Position numbers and translations under genes: made by a program. 64,000 nt of DNA from Thoreauomyces humboldtii. Taxonomy: Eukaryota; Chytridiomycota; Chytridiomycetes; Spizellomycetales; Powellomycetaceae. The number at the start of each line of letters is the position of its first letter. Within the stretch, counting starts at the first letter, position 1. The stretch covers positions 1-64,000 of the forward strand of contig JADGJA010000004.1 of NCBI GenBank assembly GCA_027596035.1, written 5' to 3'. Below the pieces are notes generated by a model, which was not told the DNA's origin, did not search any database, and saw only the letters and a list, made by a program, of their open reading frames with translations. Shown one piece after another: positions 33,962 to 46,872 of this stretch.

Positions 33962-35305
33962 ATGCTCGCACTGGCTCTTGCAGAATCCCTTACTTCAGCC
34001 AACCATCGCCTTAGCGAGACAAGTAGTGACTGTAGCAGTAGTGGCAGCAGCAGTTGTGCGCCTGCTCCACTTTCTTCAGTGGTAATCCCCGACATACCGC
34101 CTTCTTCTCGAGCCCACCCGCAAGCGCAAGCGGGGCCGGGTGGACTCCCCGACCGTTCGAGGGGCTCAAAGGTCTTCTCCTCGACATCAACGATCACAGC
34201 ACCGACTGTTGCTCAGACCACCCTATCCTTTGCGAAACGACCTGCCTCGTCCTCTCCGCCCCATTCACCGCACTTTCAACAGCAGCAATCGAATGCCCAT
34301 TCGCCTACTGTCGCGCGGAGACCGCGTCGCGATCTCGCTCCGCCTATCGAGCGAGCAGGCATCAGCGCCCTGAGAGCTTGGTTGACTGCAGGGAGCGTAG
34401 AAGCATCGTCCGCTGGAAGGACTTCGAACCTGCGTCCTGGGGATGCCAGAGCACTTGCACAGGCAGCCGATCAAGACCTTCTGCAAGAAAGTTCTGCATC
34501 AACACGGTCTCGGCCGACGAATTCGGCTCCAATTGAGTCATTGGGCCCGTTGTCGTTGCGACCACAGCATCCACTCTCTCTTCGCCATCCGAGTCCCGGA
34601 CGACTACGATCGGTGATATCATCTTCAGCGACGGAAACGTCTTCACCACCATCGGCCGAACCCTCATTATCCCATCTGTCCAGGCTGGCTCCTCCACCAG
34701 CTCACATCAGTGCTCAGCTTGAGTTCTATCCTGTCACCTCCAACAATCTACCGCGACTGAAACACTTGAACACAGTAATCTTTCCAGTAACGTACAACGA
34801 CAAGTTCTACTACGATGTCTTACATACACACCCTCAGCATCTTTCTCGCATCGCCTTCTACGATGGTGCGCCCGTCGGCGCCATATGCTGCAGGAGGGAG
34901 CTATTGCAACCAACGCCAAGTCATACCCTAGCACCGGAAAGGCAAATGCAGTCCAATCCCGGGATGATGCCTAGCGTGCCAGCATCTCGAGTGTCCCCGG
35001 CGCCCGCGCAGCAACCACTGCGGAGAGGTCTTCGCGTGTACATCATGACGTTAGGCGTTCTTGCACCGTATCGGCGTCTGCATGTCGCGTCGGAGCTCCT
35101 GGAAGAGATCGTGGAGGCCACGACGCGACGAGAAACTGACGTTGAAGAGCTCGCCCTGCACGTGCAAACTACAAATACGCAGGGATTGGCATTCTATCAG
35201 CGCCACGGATTTGAAAAAGTGCAGCTCGTCAAGGACTACTACATCAAGAACAAGGGGGTTGTGCCGCCCGACGCATGGGCCTTGAGACGGCGCATCATCC
35301 GGTGA
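33962..35305 (+). CDS. NAA50: N-alpha-acetyltransferase NAA50-like, with long N-terminal extension
   Basis: A GNAT acetyltransferase of the NatE type, which acetylates the N-terminal Met of nascent proteins and supports sister-chromatid cohesion. The single open frame is 447 aa. The catalytic part is the last 190 residues: LEFYPVTSNNLPRLKHLNTV, IFPVTYNDKFYYDVL, the acetyl-CoA loop region VYIMTLGVLAPYRRLHVASE, LHVQTTNTQGLAFYQRHGFE and DYYIKNKGVVPPDAWAL. These match human NAA50 (about 169 aa) closely. The first 250 residues are Ser/Pro-rich, without similarity I recognise; the true start could be later or after an upstream exon. Between GAICCRRELL and RVYIMTLG there is an insert of about 35 residues absent from the human protein. 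Confidence 0.87.
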   Translation: MLALALAESLTSANHRLSETSSDCSSSGSSSCAPAPLSSVVIPDIPPSSRAHPQAQAGPGGLPDRSRGSKVFSSTSTITAPTVAQTTLSFAKRPASSSPPHSPHFQQQQSNAHSPTVARRPRRDLAPPIERAGISALRAWLTAGSVEASSAGRTSNLRPGDARALAQAADQDLLQESSASTRSRPTNSAPIESLGPLSLRPQHPLSLRHPSPGRLRSVISSSATETSSPPSAEPSLSHLSRLAPPPAHISAQLEFYPVTSNNLPRLKHLNTVIFPVTYNDKFYYDVLHTHPQHLSRIAFYDGAPVGAICCRRELLQPTPSHTLAPERQMQSNPGMMPSVPASRVSPAPAQQPLRRGLRVYIMTLGVLAPYRRLHVASELLEEIVEATTRRETDVEELALHVQTTNTQGLAFYQRHGFEKVQLVKDYYIKNKGVVPPDAWALRRRIIR

Positions 35306-35423
35306 AGAAGGCGTGTCGAAGGGGGTGCTCTATTTCCTCTGCTTTTCTGTAACCTGCGTGATTCACGCGGTCCATTTGTAATTTATTCCCGAGTTGCCAA
35401 ACTAACACATGTGAATAAGGGAT

Positions 35424-36440
35424 CTATAAGCTAGCACCGCATCGTTCGAGATGTCTGCTCAGTGTGTCCCAGTCTAACACCAAGAATGTAAAGCCTGAGG
35501 TTTGCTGCCCGTCGAGAGAATCCTCGATCGTATCGGGCGCAGCTATACGACATATAGCGACAGGATGCTCAGCATCCAGGTCTGCGACCTCCATTACTGC
35601 ATGCTTCAGGACGAGTCCATCCAGGGCAACCGTGATACCTCGAGGTCCCGCATCTTCACCGACACCAAACTCGACCCTCCTGAGGTCCAGGCCCAGACCG
35701 ATCCCGACGGCCTTGACGTACGCCTCCTTGAGCGTCCAAACGCGATGAAACCTCGCCATCCTGCCTCTACGGCCCACGTCGCTCCGTCCACCCAAGTCCA
35801 TCGCGTCGACCGCTTCTTCCAGTTTCTGCACGCGTGCTCCTCGGTCAATGTACGCCCACTCGCTCTTCGTAAAGCACGTGTCGAACGCAGAGTAGAAATC
35901 CTCATCTTCCGTCTGAGATTTTGGCAGGTCCACCCGAGCCACGTCCACGCCTAGGTTCGCGCAGGACGAAGAAGCGGCCGTCACCACCCAGGATCCGTGA
36001 TGAGATGTATTGAAAGCGATGCCAGGTGCAGTCGGAGAGACCTGTGCCGCAAAAAGTCGGTCGAAGAGGAAGAACCACGCTTGAGCCATCGTGAAGGAGC
36101 GGAAGGAAGAACGTCATCCTGATACCAGCTCCGGTTTGCCGTTTTCGCCACGCTGCATCACGATCTGATGCCATATCGTTTCAGATGGAAGGTATCCCCC
36201 AACGATGAGGATAGCGCGGGCCATCAGCTGTCCGATCACCGTTCGTCGCGCATCAACGGCAAAGTGGAATCTCTTGGCCCGCGCTTGTTCATCTGGCGGA
36301 AGGAGATCGAGAAGTCTTGCGAATTGCTACGAGGAGAAGTTTAGCCTTCAGCTTTCTTCTTCGCTGGAAGCACCATGTTTAACGTCACAAACCTCCTCGG
36401 TGGGATTCCAAGACGATACGTCGAATGCCCAGCGATGCAT
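35424..36440 (-). CDS. 4'-phosphopantetheinyl transferase (Lys5/AASDHPPT type)
   Basis: The enzyme moves phosphopantetheine from CoA to carrier proteins. In fungi it serves alpha-aminoadipate reductase (lysine) and often polyketide or peptide synthases. Exons 36440-36393, 36326-36126, 36041-35424; 288 aa. Motifs in order: RWAFDVSSWNPTEE joined to QFARLLDLLP, FHFAVDARRTVIGQLMAR, GENGKPELV, FNTSHHGSWVV, magnesium-binding LGVDVARVDL, and FHRVWTLKEAYVKAVGIGLG (W-x-x-KEA-x-x-K). The C-terminus is SFGFT-like (SGFTFLVLDWDTLSRHL). No carrier-protein gene is in the window. It converges on NAA50 with 118 bases between. Confidence 0.92.
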
Positions 36441-36831
36441 GCGCGATCAATTCAAGCCGTGCGGTCGTGGCAGGGCAGACACTACAACCAGACAGCTGAC
36501 GTTTGAGCTAAGGGGCCAGGTGATCCCGAGTTGACATTGGGGACCGCGAAACGGCTTCACAGCGTACATCGAGAAGTGGACGGTTCCTTTACTATGTAGC
36601 TTGACGGAAGTAGCGATATTTTAGTAATGCGAAGTGAAATGGCCCTGCGGAAGGTTGCAGGTTCGACTTGTTTGCATGACTTTGGACTAAGAGGCTCGGG
36701 AAGGTTTGAACCACGCGTCGTTTCCTCAAGATCCCTCGACGAAAGTTCATTTCCCAATAGCAACAGCGACCCAACACTTAGGGCTTCCTTTGACCAACGA
36801 ATAAGATCCGTTTACCACCAGGTCTACAAGC
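36441..36831. other. Divergent promoter between the PPTase and RPT1
   Basis: 391 bases between two diverging start codons. No canonical PACE (GGTGGCAAA) proteasome element was seen. No other feature was found. Confidence 0.35.
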
Positions 36832-38806
<1,975 letters not shown>

Positions 38807-39262
38807 AGCTCCAGCCCTCTGCCTTCCCAATGCAATGGTCAAAGGATGCTCAGATCGTCGTATATCATGGACTTAGCCGAGCCCGAAGGGCAGCAATGGG
38901 CGTGGCACGTGCTTGTATGACCGAGGAGAGAACTCTCTGTAGGTTATCGCTACTTCCGGAACCTCCTTTCGTATAGTTATCTTGCCTTCGAGTCCCCTAG
39001 TTATCCTGGAGCGATCGAAGGGTGCAAAAGATGTGCGGGGCAATGCCTGTCGAAGGGGGCAGTTGCGCGTCGTTCCCCCCAGGACGCTCTGCATGCTCAA
39101 CCGTCGCGATCGTCTTCCTTACCCCGAATTCCCATCACCCCCACCGCTACACGCAAGGAACACAGCTCTCCCCCGTCTCTACTCGATAATCCTGACATAT
39201 ACTCCATCTAAGCAGTTGATATTACAGTACACTACAATCGGCCTCTGAAAAAACGCGAAGCA
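38807..39262. other. Intergenic between RPT1 and RPN8
   Basis: 456 bases of 3' UTR and promoter. No further coding sequence was seen. Confidence 0.35.
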
Positions 39263-40461
39263 ATGCCGTCTGCAACAGCCAAGAGCGTGGTAGTACATCC
39301 TCTGGTCCTCCTCTCCGTCGTCGACCACTACAACCGTACCGCGCGAAACACAAAGAAGCGTGTCGTGGGAGTGCTACTTGGACAGGCGGTTGGGGAACGT
39401 GTTAATGTTGCCAACAGCTACGCCGGTCAGTGGGGGCTTGGGCCGCGTGCCAAATGCCGGCAGTGTATCGGGAGTTGGAGGAACGACATGAACTGACGAG
39501 CGATGCCTTCCGACTCTTCAGTACCGTTCGAGGAAGATGAGAAGGATCCGTCCATCTGGTTCCTTGACCATAACTACCATGAGGCGATGTACGATATGTT
39601 CAAGAAAGTGAACGGTATGCGTAGCTGGAATGGGGTCGACTTGCCGCACCCTCTCAGCTTTCTCATGCGCGCGTTTTGAACTAGCAAAGGAAAAGGTGGT
39701 GGGATGGTATCATAGCGGACCCAAGCTGCGGGCATCCGATTTGGAAATCAACGAGCTGTTTAAGCGGTACATCCCAAACCCAGTCCTGGTCATCATTGAC
39801 GTCAAACCAAAAGATCTGGGCATCCCGACCGATGCTTACTACGCCGTCGAGGAGATCCACGATGTAAGGACGAACTATTCTCAACATGGTTGCACCGTTC
39901 TCATCCAGAATTTAATTGCAGGATGGTACGGCAACGACCAAGACGTTCAACCACATGCCCTCGCTCATCGAAGCCGAGGAGGCCGAAGAGATCGGTGTTG
40001 AGCACCTCCTCCGTGATATCAAGGACACGTCGGTTGGAACGCTTTCGACAAAGATCACGGCTCAGCTCAACTCCTTGAAGGGATTGCAACTGCGTCTCGA
40101 GGAGATCCGCGACTACCTCTCCAAAGTCCTCTCCAACGCCTTGCCGGTCAATCATCAGATTCTGTACAACCTTCAGGACATGTTCAACCTCCTCCCCAAC
40201 CTTGCCCTTCCACCCACCGTCAAAGCGTTCGCCGTCAAGACGAACGACGAGCTCCTCGTCCTGTACCTCTGTTCGCTCGTCCGCGCCGTGATTGCGATGC
40301 ATGGGCTCATCGAGAACAAAATCACTCTGAGAGACGCGGAACGCAAAGAGGAAGCGGGACCTGCATCGGATGCCAAGAAGGCCATCGAGAAGGGTGGGGA
40401 GAAGGACAAGGAGGCTGTCGAGGGAGACAAGCCCAAAGCGAAGGACGGGGAGAAGAAGTAG
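39263..40461 (+). CDS. RPN8: 26S proteasome lid subunit RPN8 (PSMD7)
   Basis: The non-catalytic MPN-domain partner of the RPN11 deubiquitinase. Exons 39263-39425, 39522-39614, 39685-39863, 39922-40461; 324 aa. Motifs: [101 protein letters not shown]-like ([17 protein letters not shown]) and [17 protein letters not shown]. The JAMM zinc ligands are missing (YHSGP where an active enzyme has HxH), as expected for RPN8. A Lys/Glu-rich tail ends the protein. It lies directly downstream of RPT1 on the same strand. Confidence 0.96.
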
Positions 40462-40851
40462 ATTCGGTGGAGCCCATCATGTTCCTCTTTGATCTCACCA
40501 TCGCAATATGAACCTACATTGAACTCTCGAGCTGCCTGCCAGAGCACGAAGTTTGAGCTGTTGAATTTCCCATCAAGTGCACAGCCCTCCTGCCAGCTCT
40601 CTGCCGACCCCTCTTCCAGCGCGTAAGCCTTTGGTCCAAAAAATATCCAACCTGAAGGAGGACGTTGTGTGATATCCCGCCCATTCCCCACCTGGAGATC
40701 ACTCCCGACCTCGCAGCAGCAGCTCGTGATCGTCCTAGCCTTACCCAGTCTGAAACGGCACGTCCAGTCTTCCAGCGTACCTGCATTCGTCGGCCCCTAG
40801 TACAAGTACACAAGAACTGCAGAATCTCTACTCAAACCCGAAAGACCGGAA
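40462..40851. other. Intergenic between RPN8 and DAP3
   Basis: 390 bases of 3' UTR and promoter. Nothing else was recognised. Confidence 0.35.
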
Positions 40852-42709
40852 ATGATCTTCTCAGCAGCTCGCTCTGCGTCGGCAGCACTGAGGCGCTCTG
40901 CCTCTACTTCCGCCGGCGGAAGCGTCTCACGCAAAGCTTCCGTTACCGCGATGACATCTCAGCTCCGACGCTTCGTGGTGTCACCCCATGCAATGGCAGG
41001 GAGTTCTTGGAAGAAGGAGAAGGAAGTGAAGGTGCGCTCGGCATGCAATTGACGGAGCCTTGATGCTTCCATGGACTGAGATATGTGATCGATCAGGCCC
41101 CTCGGAGTGAACTGCCAACTTCCACCGCCAGCTATTCCAGTTCCAAAGCAGCGGTCAAGTGGGCACATCCCGAGACCCTTCTCGGAGAGTTTGGACCGGT
41201 ACGGCGCAGAAGAGCGAATCTTCCCAGCTGTTGATCATCAGCTGATGCTCATCTCGGCCTTGCTCAGAAAAAAGCTCTGGTGGAGAACCTCGGAGAGGTC
41301 CTACGACTTCCAGCCAAAATGCTTGAAGCAGCGACGACGAATCCGAAGGGCCTCTACCCGCTCGCTCTGGCAAAGGAGGGACTATCATCGTTTATGCTAC
41401 GACAAGTAACGTTGGACGTTATTGCGGCGGCGGGAAAAGCGGCTAGGGAATCTCACTCGAAGGGTGTCATTGCGATCGGTGCGAAACATAGTGTCAGAGC
41501 CCACTTCTGGGCTGTATGTGCTGAACTCCAATCCCATAGACGGCGTTCGTGGGGTGGGAAAAACTGTGACCATGCTGCAGACGGTCAGCTACTACGTGAG
41601 CGAGGGGTGGATCGTATTTTACCTGCCACAAGGTGCGAAACGGCAACTAGTTGCTGTAGTGTCACAAAGATTACGGAGCTGATATAGGATTCCTTGCAGT
41701 ATCACAATGGGTAAACGGTATCGAACCGTTTGAATTCGACCCAAAATCATCCACATACCAACAACCAGCTGTGGCCGCGAGGATACTTGAGCACTTTGTG
41801 AACCTCAATAGCTCCAAAGTACTGGGACAGCTCGTGACGAAGGACGGAAAGAAGGTAGCCGATGTCGCGCGAGATGGCGCTGAGAACCCGGAGCGCGCAC
41901 AAACAGCTTTGGATGCTGTGCTGGCAGCGCTGGCTGGAACATCGACGGAAAGGTATTGAGTTTGGTTACAAATACCTTTGAAGTATGCCGCAGTTCTAAT
42001 TTCAACCTTGGTATAGGCCATCCGTCCTCCTCGCCGTTGATCAGGTCAATGCTTTTTACTGCAAAACTGCGTATCACAACACCGATAGCCAAGTTATAAC
42101 AGCCAACCAGCTGGCAGTTGTCAGGTCATTTTCTGACATCCTCAACCAACAAACTAAAATCGTAAGCTCGTATCGAACAGCTTCACGCTAGAATTGTTCT
42201 GACCCGTCCCTGTTGCAGCCCAATTCGGCGGTCATCTGCTCCGTAGATCGAAGCGACACACAGCACAGCTCTCCACTGATCAACAAGCTCTTCAGCACCA
42301 CCGAGGCTGCCGAAGTTACGAAACAAACCCCCAACGCGAATCCGCAATTGGAAAAGCGATACCATGACCTGGCCGCTGTCGACGAGTTTGGCGTCCTCCT
42401 CCCCGAGCGCCTCGCACCAGCGAGCTACGACCTTCTTGCCACCACCGCTTCTGAACTGCTCCCCAAAATCTCGCAACTCGTTAAAGTCCAACCGTACAGC
42501 CTCTACGAGGTCGCATCTGCGGCTTCTTACTACGTTGATATCGAGGCTTTGGCCACTGGTGAGACTAGAGACATGATGCTTTCTTCAGTATGTTTTGTTC
42601 TGACTCCATCATTATTTCAGCGCAACTCACGCGGGAGTACGTTGAAAAGGAGCTGGTGCTCACGGGAGGAAACCCGCTCAGGTTGCACAGGCGGTGCTTG
42701 TCTCTGTAG
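40852..42709 (+). CDS. DAP3: Mitochondrial small-subunit ribosomal protein mS29 (DAP3)
   Basis: A GTP-binding protein of the mitoribosome head. Exons 40852-41031, 41097-41198, 41268-41478, 41540-41632, 41700-41952, 42017-42161, 42219-42558, 42621-42709; 470 aa, in frame. The N-terminus is Arg/Ser/Ala-rich without acids (a mitochondrial presequence, residues 1 to about 40). Further on come KKALVENLGEVLRLPAKM and the P-loop IDGVRGVGKTVTMLQTVSYY (formed across intron 3), then GWIVFYLPQ, QWVNGIEPFEFDP, Walker B-like VLLAVDQVNAFYCKTAY and the C-terminal EKELVLTGGNPLRLHRRCLS. It ends 317 bases from the convergent kinesin. Confidence 0.92.
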
Positions 42710-42909
42710 GCAACAATTATCTAAACTATACATAGAGGCGTCGAGGCACCTGTGCGTAAGGGAATCAGCTTTGTCGGGGAGGCTGCTGTCTCGTACATTC
42801 GATAAAAACGGAACGTTCCGGTACACCGGGTGCAAACACGCTACGTAAAGCTGTTGGCTCGAACGACTTGCGCCTTCGACGAGACTAGCTGCGCCAGTCA
42901 AAGCATGTT

Positions 42910-43007
42910 TAGTGTTGGAAGGCCTTGGACTTCCATGATGTGATGCAGCAGAAATATATTATGATATTGGGGCATTGTAAAAGCATATCACTTTTTGTTC
43001 CGAACAC
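42910..43007. repeat. Direct repeat, left copy (paired with 47292-47385)
   Basis: About 95 bases, beginning agtgttggaaggccttggac and ending near ttgttccgaacac, recur in the same orientation at 47292-47385 with roughly 85-90% identity by eye and one gap of about 8-10 bases. This copy lies just 3' of the kinesin stop codon. Confidence 0.85.
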
Positions 43008-43025
43008 AAGCTACCTTGGCCCGAT

Positions 43026-44573
43026 CTAACCCCACCTATCCTGCGGTCTACTACCGCGTATGAACGTCTCCTGACCATACCACGAAAAGCCATTGACGTC
43101 CTCGATGGCCGCCGTTTCTCGTTTGGCGGCGGTTCCGTTGACGGCCTGAAGCACTTTTCGATTCGGAAGGACGTTCCCCGTTACCTTTACCGTTGGCTTG
43201 AAGGCCTCAGCATATCTGAAAGCAACGACAAAAAGGAGACAGTGTGAGGCGCCAAACATTCGATTGGTAAAAAGGTGATGAGAATGCAGCGTTTCGCACC
43301 GAAGGGTATTAAGGGAATGGCTCCAGTCCAGGACGGACGGCGCAACGCACGCAATCAGCACAGCAGCGCGCTCAGTTGATCCGCCGGACAAACACAGCTG
43401 CGGTCTCAGGTATCGCGTCAGGAGACTATCGCGCCACGGCCCCGGTTTGCCGGCAGCGAAAGCCACCAGACACGCCTTCAAACTCGCCAGCGCCTTGTTA
43501 TTGTCAATCGTCTCCTTCCTCCGCTCCTTTGAATGCAAAGCCGAATCGGCTGCGCGCTCGGATCCCGCAAGATCGACCACAGTCACGGTCCATGCGGCTC
43601 CTCCGGCCCGCTCTCCACGAACGTGTACGATGCAATGGGACCGAGAGGACGTGTCGTTCTTGGCGGTTGAGGCAGTAGCGCGTAGGGCCGAGACCTCCGA
43701 CAACAGGGATGCAAGCTCCGTGGGCGAACTAGCTGTTCGGTTGACGAGGCGGGATGCGGACACACCCCCTCCAGGACCCAGTCCGCTGGTGCCTTTGTCC
43801 AAAAGGTCCTTTGCATTGGATCCCATAATCTCCAACGCGCTGATGGTGACCTTCCCTGACGCGCTACCATCAAGCAAGTGCGGGATCATCTGCGAGTAGA
43901 TTCCAGCAACGGTGTGTGTCTTGCCGGCGCCCGTTTGACCATAACTAAGTGCCCCGAAAGGCGATGAGAACTGCCCTGGCTGGCCTCCGCAAGGGTTCAG
44001 ACTACAAGAGGACACTCACGCGAGTAACAGGAGACTCTGGAGCGATCCCTCAATGACCCGAGCTATTTGCGGCGAGATGCGGTGCTGGTAGATCTCACTG
44101 TCGGTGGAGTCCGGCCCGAAGGACGCATCTAAGTGGAATTCGTTGGAAACAAAGGTCGGTCCGGTAAATTTCACAATCGGTTGATACAGTCGAGTCTCTT
44201 GAAGGTTCAATGCAATATGAGCTTTGATGACATTGGAGCCGGTGGAGGAGCGGCATACCGCTGGCGTGGACGTCAATAACTCCATAGTGAAGGGCGTCGT
44301 TCTCGCGAGGCAGCAGAGGCCGCGTTCGGGCGCAAACTAGCAAACAATCAATTTCCTTTTTGACCACTGGCAAAACATGAATCTTGGTTGATATGCGAGA
44401 CACATCTGTTCGTTCTCTCGCTTCTTTCAAGCGACTGAAGGAACAAAGGTGGTCAGTAGGTGAGGCCCGACAAGTATGGGGGCGGCGATGGCGATCACTT
44501 ACGCGGTGTAGGCGGAGCGAAACTTCCCTAGAATGCTTTGGGCCGTCAGCAGCTCTGGTGAAGGACCGGACAT
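43026..44573 (-). CDS. Motor-only kinesin, kinesin-13-like
   Basis: A microtubule motor or depolymerase. Minus-strand exons: 44573-44503, 44434-44259, 44197-44020, 43944-43300, 43215-43026; 419 aa. Motor motifs: KEIDCLLVCARTRPLLPREN, VSNEFHLDASFGPD, P-loop AYGQTGAGKTHTV, switch I NDTSSRSHCIVHV, switch II VVDLAGSERA, NNKALASLKACL and HSLNTLRYAEAF (completed by splicing). The segment KKEIDCLLVCARTRPL before the motor and the order of blocks recall kinesin-13, but the neck is very short (about 60 residues) and there is no coiled coil after the motor (only about 50 residues). L-T-R-Y-L-R-P replaces the common LTxLLxDSLGG. Whether it is a diverged kinesin-13 or another orphan class is not settled. 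Confidence 0.88.
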
Positions 44574-45054
44574 GTTCGCTTGCCGTGTGCATACTGTAAG
44601 ACGGCAATTGGTAGGGTAGGTTCACTATATACTGTATGCGCTCAGGGTGGGATGCGGGCGTTCGATCTTCCAGATCCCCTACTGTACACATGTACAGCGG
44701 AAAGTGAGCGGACTCGCACAAAATATGTTGCTATCCCACCCCGCCAAAATCTCGCCTGCAGAAAAACCACGACTTCTTGTACGAGGCCGTTCACGCTTGG
44801 GTTGGTTACACAAGCTGTCTGGCGCCAAGAAGATGGAACACCGGATGGAACAATCCTTTGAATATTCCTTTCCCAGCTCACCACTGTCTAAACCAGTTTT
44901 CGTCTTTCGTCAGTCTTTCGAAAATGACACAGGCGACGAGATCGCTTGTCACCTCTTTGCCTCACCTGTAACTAACCCTCACCCATCCTTCACGTACAAA
45001 TGGACTCTCCTAGACTTGCCAATCAAGTTGAATTCAAATTGAAAAGGGGTTATG
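44574..45054. other. Spacer between kinesin and the UstYa-like gene
   Basis: 481 bases. Kinesin promoter on one side and the 3' end of the UstYa-like gene on the other. No gene was recognised. Confidence 0.35.
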
Positions 45055-45743
45055 TCAAGCTTGAAAGGGGAAACTATTCGCAGTATCGTATAGGACAGAC
45101 CAATCTCGGCATGTATGAGTGATATTAGCGCCGATCGCAGGCACGTAAGGCTCTAGGGTGGAGTCCGCCCCGCAGAGTATGGCTTGCCGTATGTAGTAAA
45201 AGCAGTGGTCTATGTGATCAGGCGTGCTGGAAGTATGGTCTTGATCGTTCCTTGCGTCGCGGTGTGGATCCGACTCGCTGCTCTTCGGACCGGAACCCCC
45301 ATGGTAGGGAAGACCCGCGACGTGCTTGCGAATGGCGTCAAGACAATGGAGCTGGTGGAACATCGAGATTCCGTAATGCAAGCTCGTTGGAGGTATGGTG
45401 ATGAAGCCGCCACCACGGGGGAAGAGCTCCAGCCATTCGGACTCGCGCAGAGGCCCGTGCTTGGCAAAGGACCCGACGTCTTTGAATGTAAGTGATCTGA
45501 GGCGCTCCTCAGAACACTTGTTTCCTAAGCCGCAAAAGAAGCAACATCAATAAAACTGTACGTTTCGTCTATGTCAATATCACCAACCATACCAAGATTG
45601 CCAGCCAGTACAAAGGTGATGAGCATGGTACCCACCAAAATAATGGCAAGGCACGACGCCAGAGTGCGCGCGACGCTGCTCTTTGTGCCGCTGTGATTGC
45701 TCAAGCCTACATTTTGGGCGAGCAAGGCTTCTGTGGACTCCAT
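45055..45743 (-). CDS. UstYa-family (DUF3328) oxidase-like membrane protein
   Basis: UstYa-family proteins are copper-dependent oxidative enzymes that cyclise ribosomal peptides (ustiloxin, asperipin, phomopsin) or act in other secondary pathways. Exons 45743-45562 and 45496-45055 give 207 aa. Layout: about 30 residues, one transmembrane segment (LASCLAIILVGTMLITFVLA), then a luminal domain with ESEWLELFPRGGGFITIP, the first metal motif in SMFHQLHCLDAIRKH (HxxHC) and the second in DHIDHCFYYIRQAILC, followed by ADSTLEP. Both HxxHC motifs are intact. An in-frame ATG at 45920 lies within the adjacent MITE-like arm, so I chose 45743. The gene diverges from the secreted tandem-peptide precursor at 46873. 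Confidence 0.87.
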
Positions 45744-45911
45744 GAAAGGGGGAGGTGGGGGCGGGAAAGAGGAAGAGAAAAGACTTCCCATCATCATCTT
45801 CCGGAGACGACAACAAATGTATATGAAGATATGTGTACTGAGTCGGGCGCGGAAAGTCAGCCGGACCTGTACGGTCGTATGGACGCCAGCGGCCACTGGA
45901 AGGAATTCAAT

Positions 45912-46401
45912 GGAATCCAACGCACCCTAACACCAGTGTCGTTTCCGTGAAACCGCATGTGCCTGTCCGCTAAATTACAGGTTGCATATGGTGCAACGTT
46001 TGAGACCGTCCCTTTCCGTCAAATTACTGTACATGTTATACAAGGCGCAACCTGTGGGACCCGTCCCTTTCCGTCAAATTACAGGTTATACACAAGGCGC
46101 ACGCGGTAAGTTAGAATGAGGAAAATTCTACAGTCGAGCGTAGAAAGTACAGTAGGTGGACTGTCACAAGAAGTTGTGGTCGTGATGCAGGCACGATTTC
46201 GGCAGAGTGGTCCTTGTCCCCCTATACTGTTTTTACGCTCGACTGTAGTAGTCCCGAGGCAAGAAACTGCGGGATAACCTGTACAGTAATTTGACGGAAA
46301 GGGACGGTCTCAAACGTTGCACCTTATGCAACCTGTAATTTAGCGGACAGGCACATGCGGTTTCACGGAAACGACACTGGTGTTAGGGTGCGTTGAATTC
46401 C
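45912..46401. mobile_element. MITE-like foldback element
   Basis: Arms of about 121 bases (45912-46032 and 46281-46401) are inverted copies, nearly identical, reading from the outside aacgcaccctaacaccagtg and ending at attactgtac. Inside are a second perfect 15-base inverted pair, ctacagtcgagcgta (46128-46142 and 46234-46248), and an extra copy of the arm segment ccgtccctttccgtcaaatt near 46060. There is no coding capacity. Size (about 490 bp) and structure fit a non-autonomous DNA transposon. Target-site duplications could not be fixed because the flanks (gaattcaa on both sides) are themselves similar. It sits between the UstYa-like and precursor genes. Confidence 0.8.
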
Positions 46402-46872
46402 TTTCCTTGAATTCCTTAATTTGCTTCATCGATGTGAGGACCAGCAAGGTGATCAACCTCGAGTGATACAGTACGTACTGGTACGCAAATGGTGGTGCAC
46501 GGATTGAGAGAGAGGGGGAAAGAGTGGAAAGGGGCGTTGCAAAGAATGGCGGTCAGGGTGTGAATACTGTATGACTGTCGGGAAGCAGTCCGGAAACAGC
46601 GGGATTAGGAAACACGAACACCCATGCTGCCAAGAAGACTGCAATGCGATAAAACAAATCACGCATTGAAACAAGACGCCCAAGTGTCTCCATCATTGTC
46701 CGCACCCATCAGCTGTGCGACGAGCAACCCGCAACAATTTGGCGTCCGCTACGCTGTTTACAGTCAAAGGGACTGCACTCTGTCAACTGTATAAAATCAG
46801 CACAATATACTGATTCCCCAGACCTCCCCAGTTCATCGGTCAACCCGCAACCATTCTTCAAAACAAGTCAAA
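46402..46872. other. Promoter region of the tandem-peptide gene
   Basis: 471 bases between the MITE-like element and the precursor ATG. The only clear signal is the TATA box listed separately. The open frame at 46453-46683 on the minus strand is of random composition. Confidence 0.4.
46790..46796 (+). promoter_or_regulatory. TATA box of the tandem-peptide precursor gene
   Basis: TATAAAA lies 83 bases upstream of the ATG at 46873. This suggests a regulated, potentially highly expressed gene, as is usual for small secreted proteins. Confidence 0.6.

Noticed and set aside
34164..34200. QTTLSFAK in the NAA50 extension as a PCNA-interacting (PIP) motif
   Set aside because: A canonical PIP box needs two aromatic residues at positions 7 and 8; only one Phe is present and the spacing is wrong.
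45744..45920. Longer UstYa-like start at 45920
   Set aside because: The extra residues are encoded by the MITE-like arm and a proline tract, with no family similarity.
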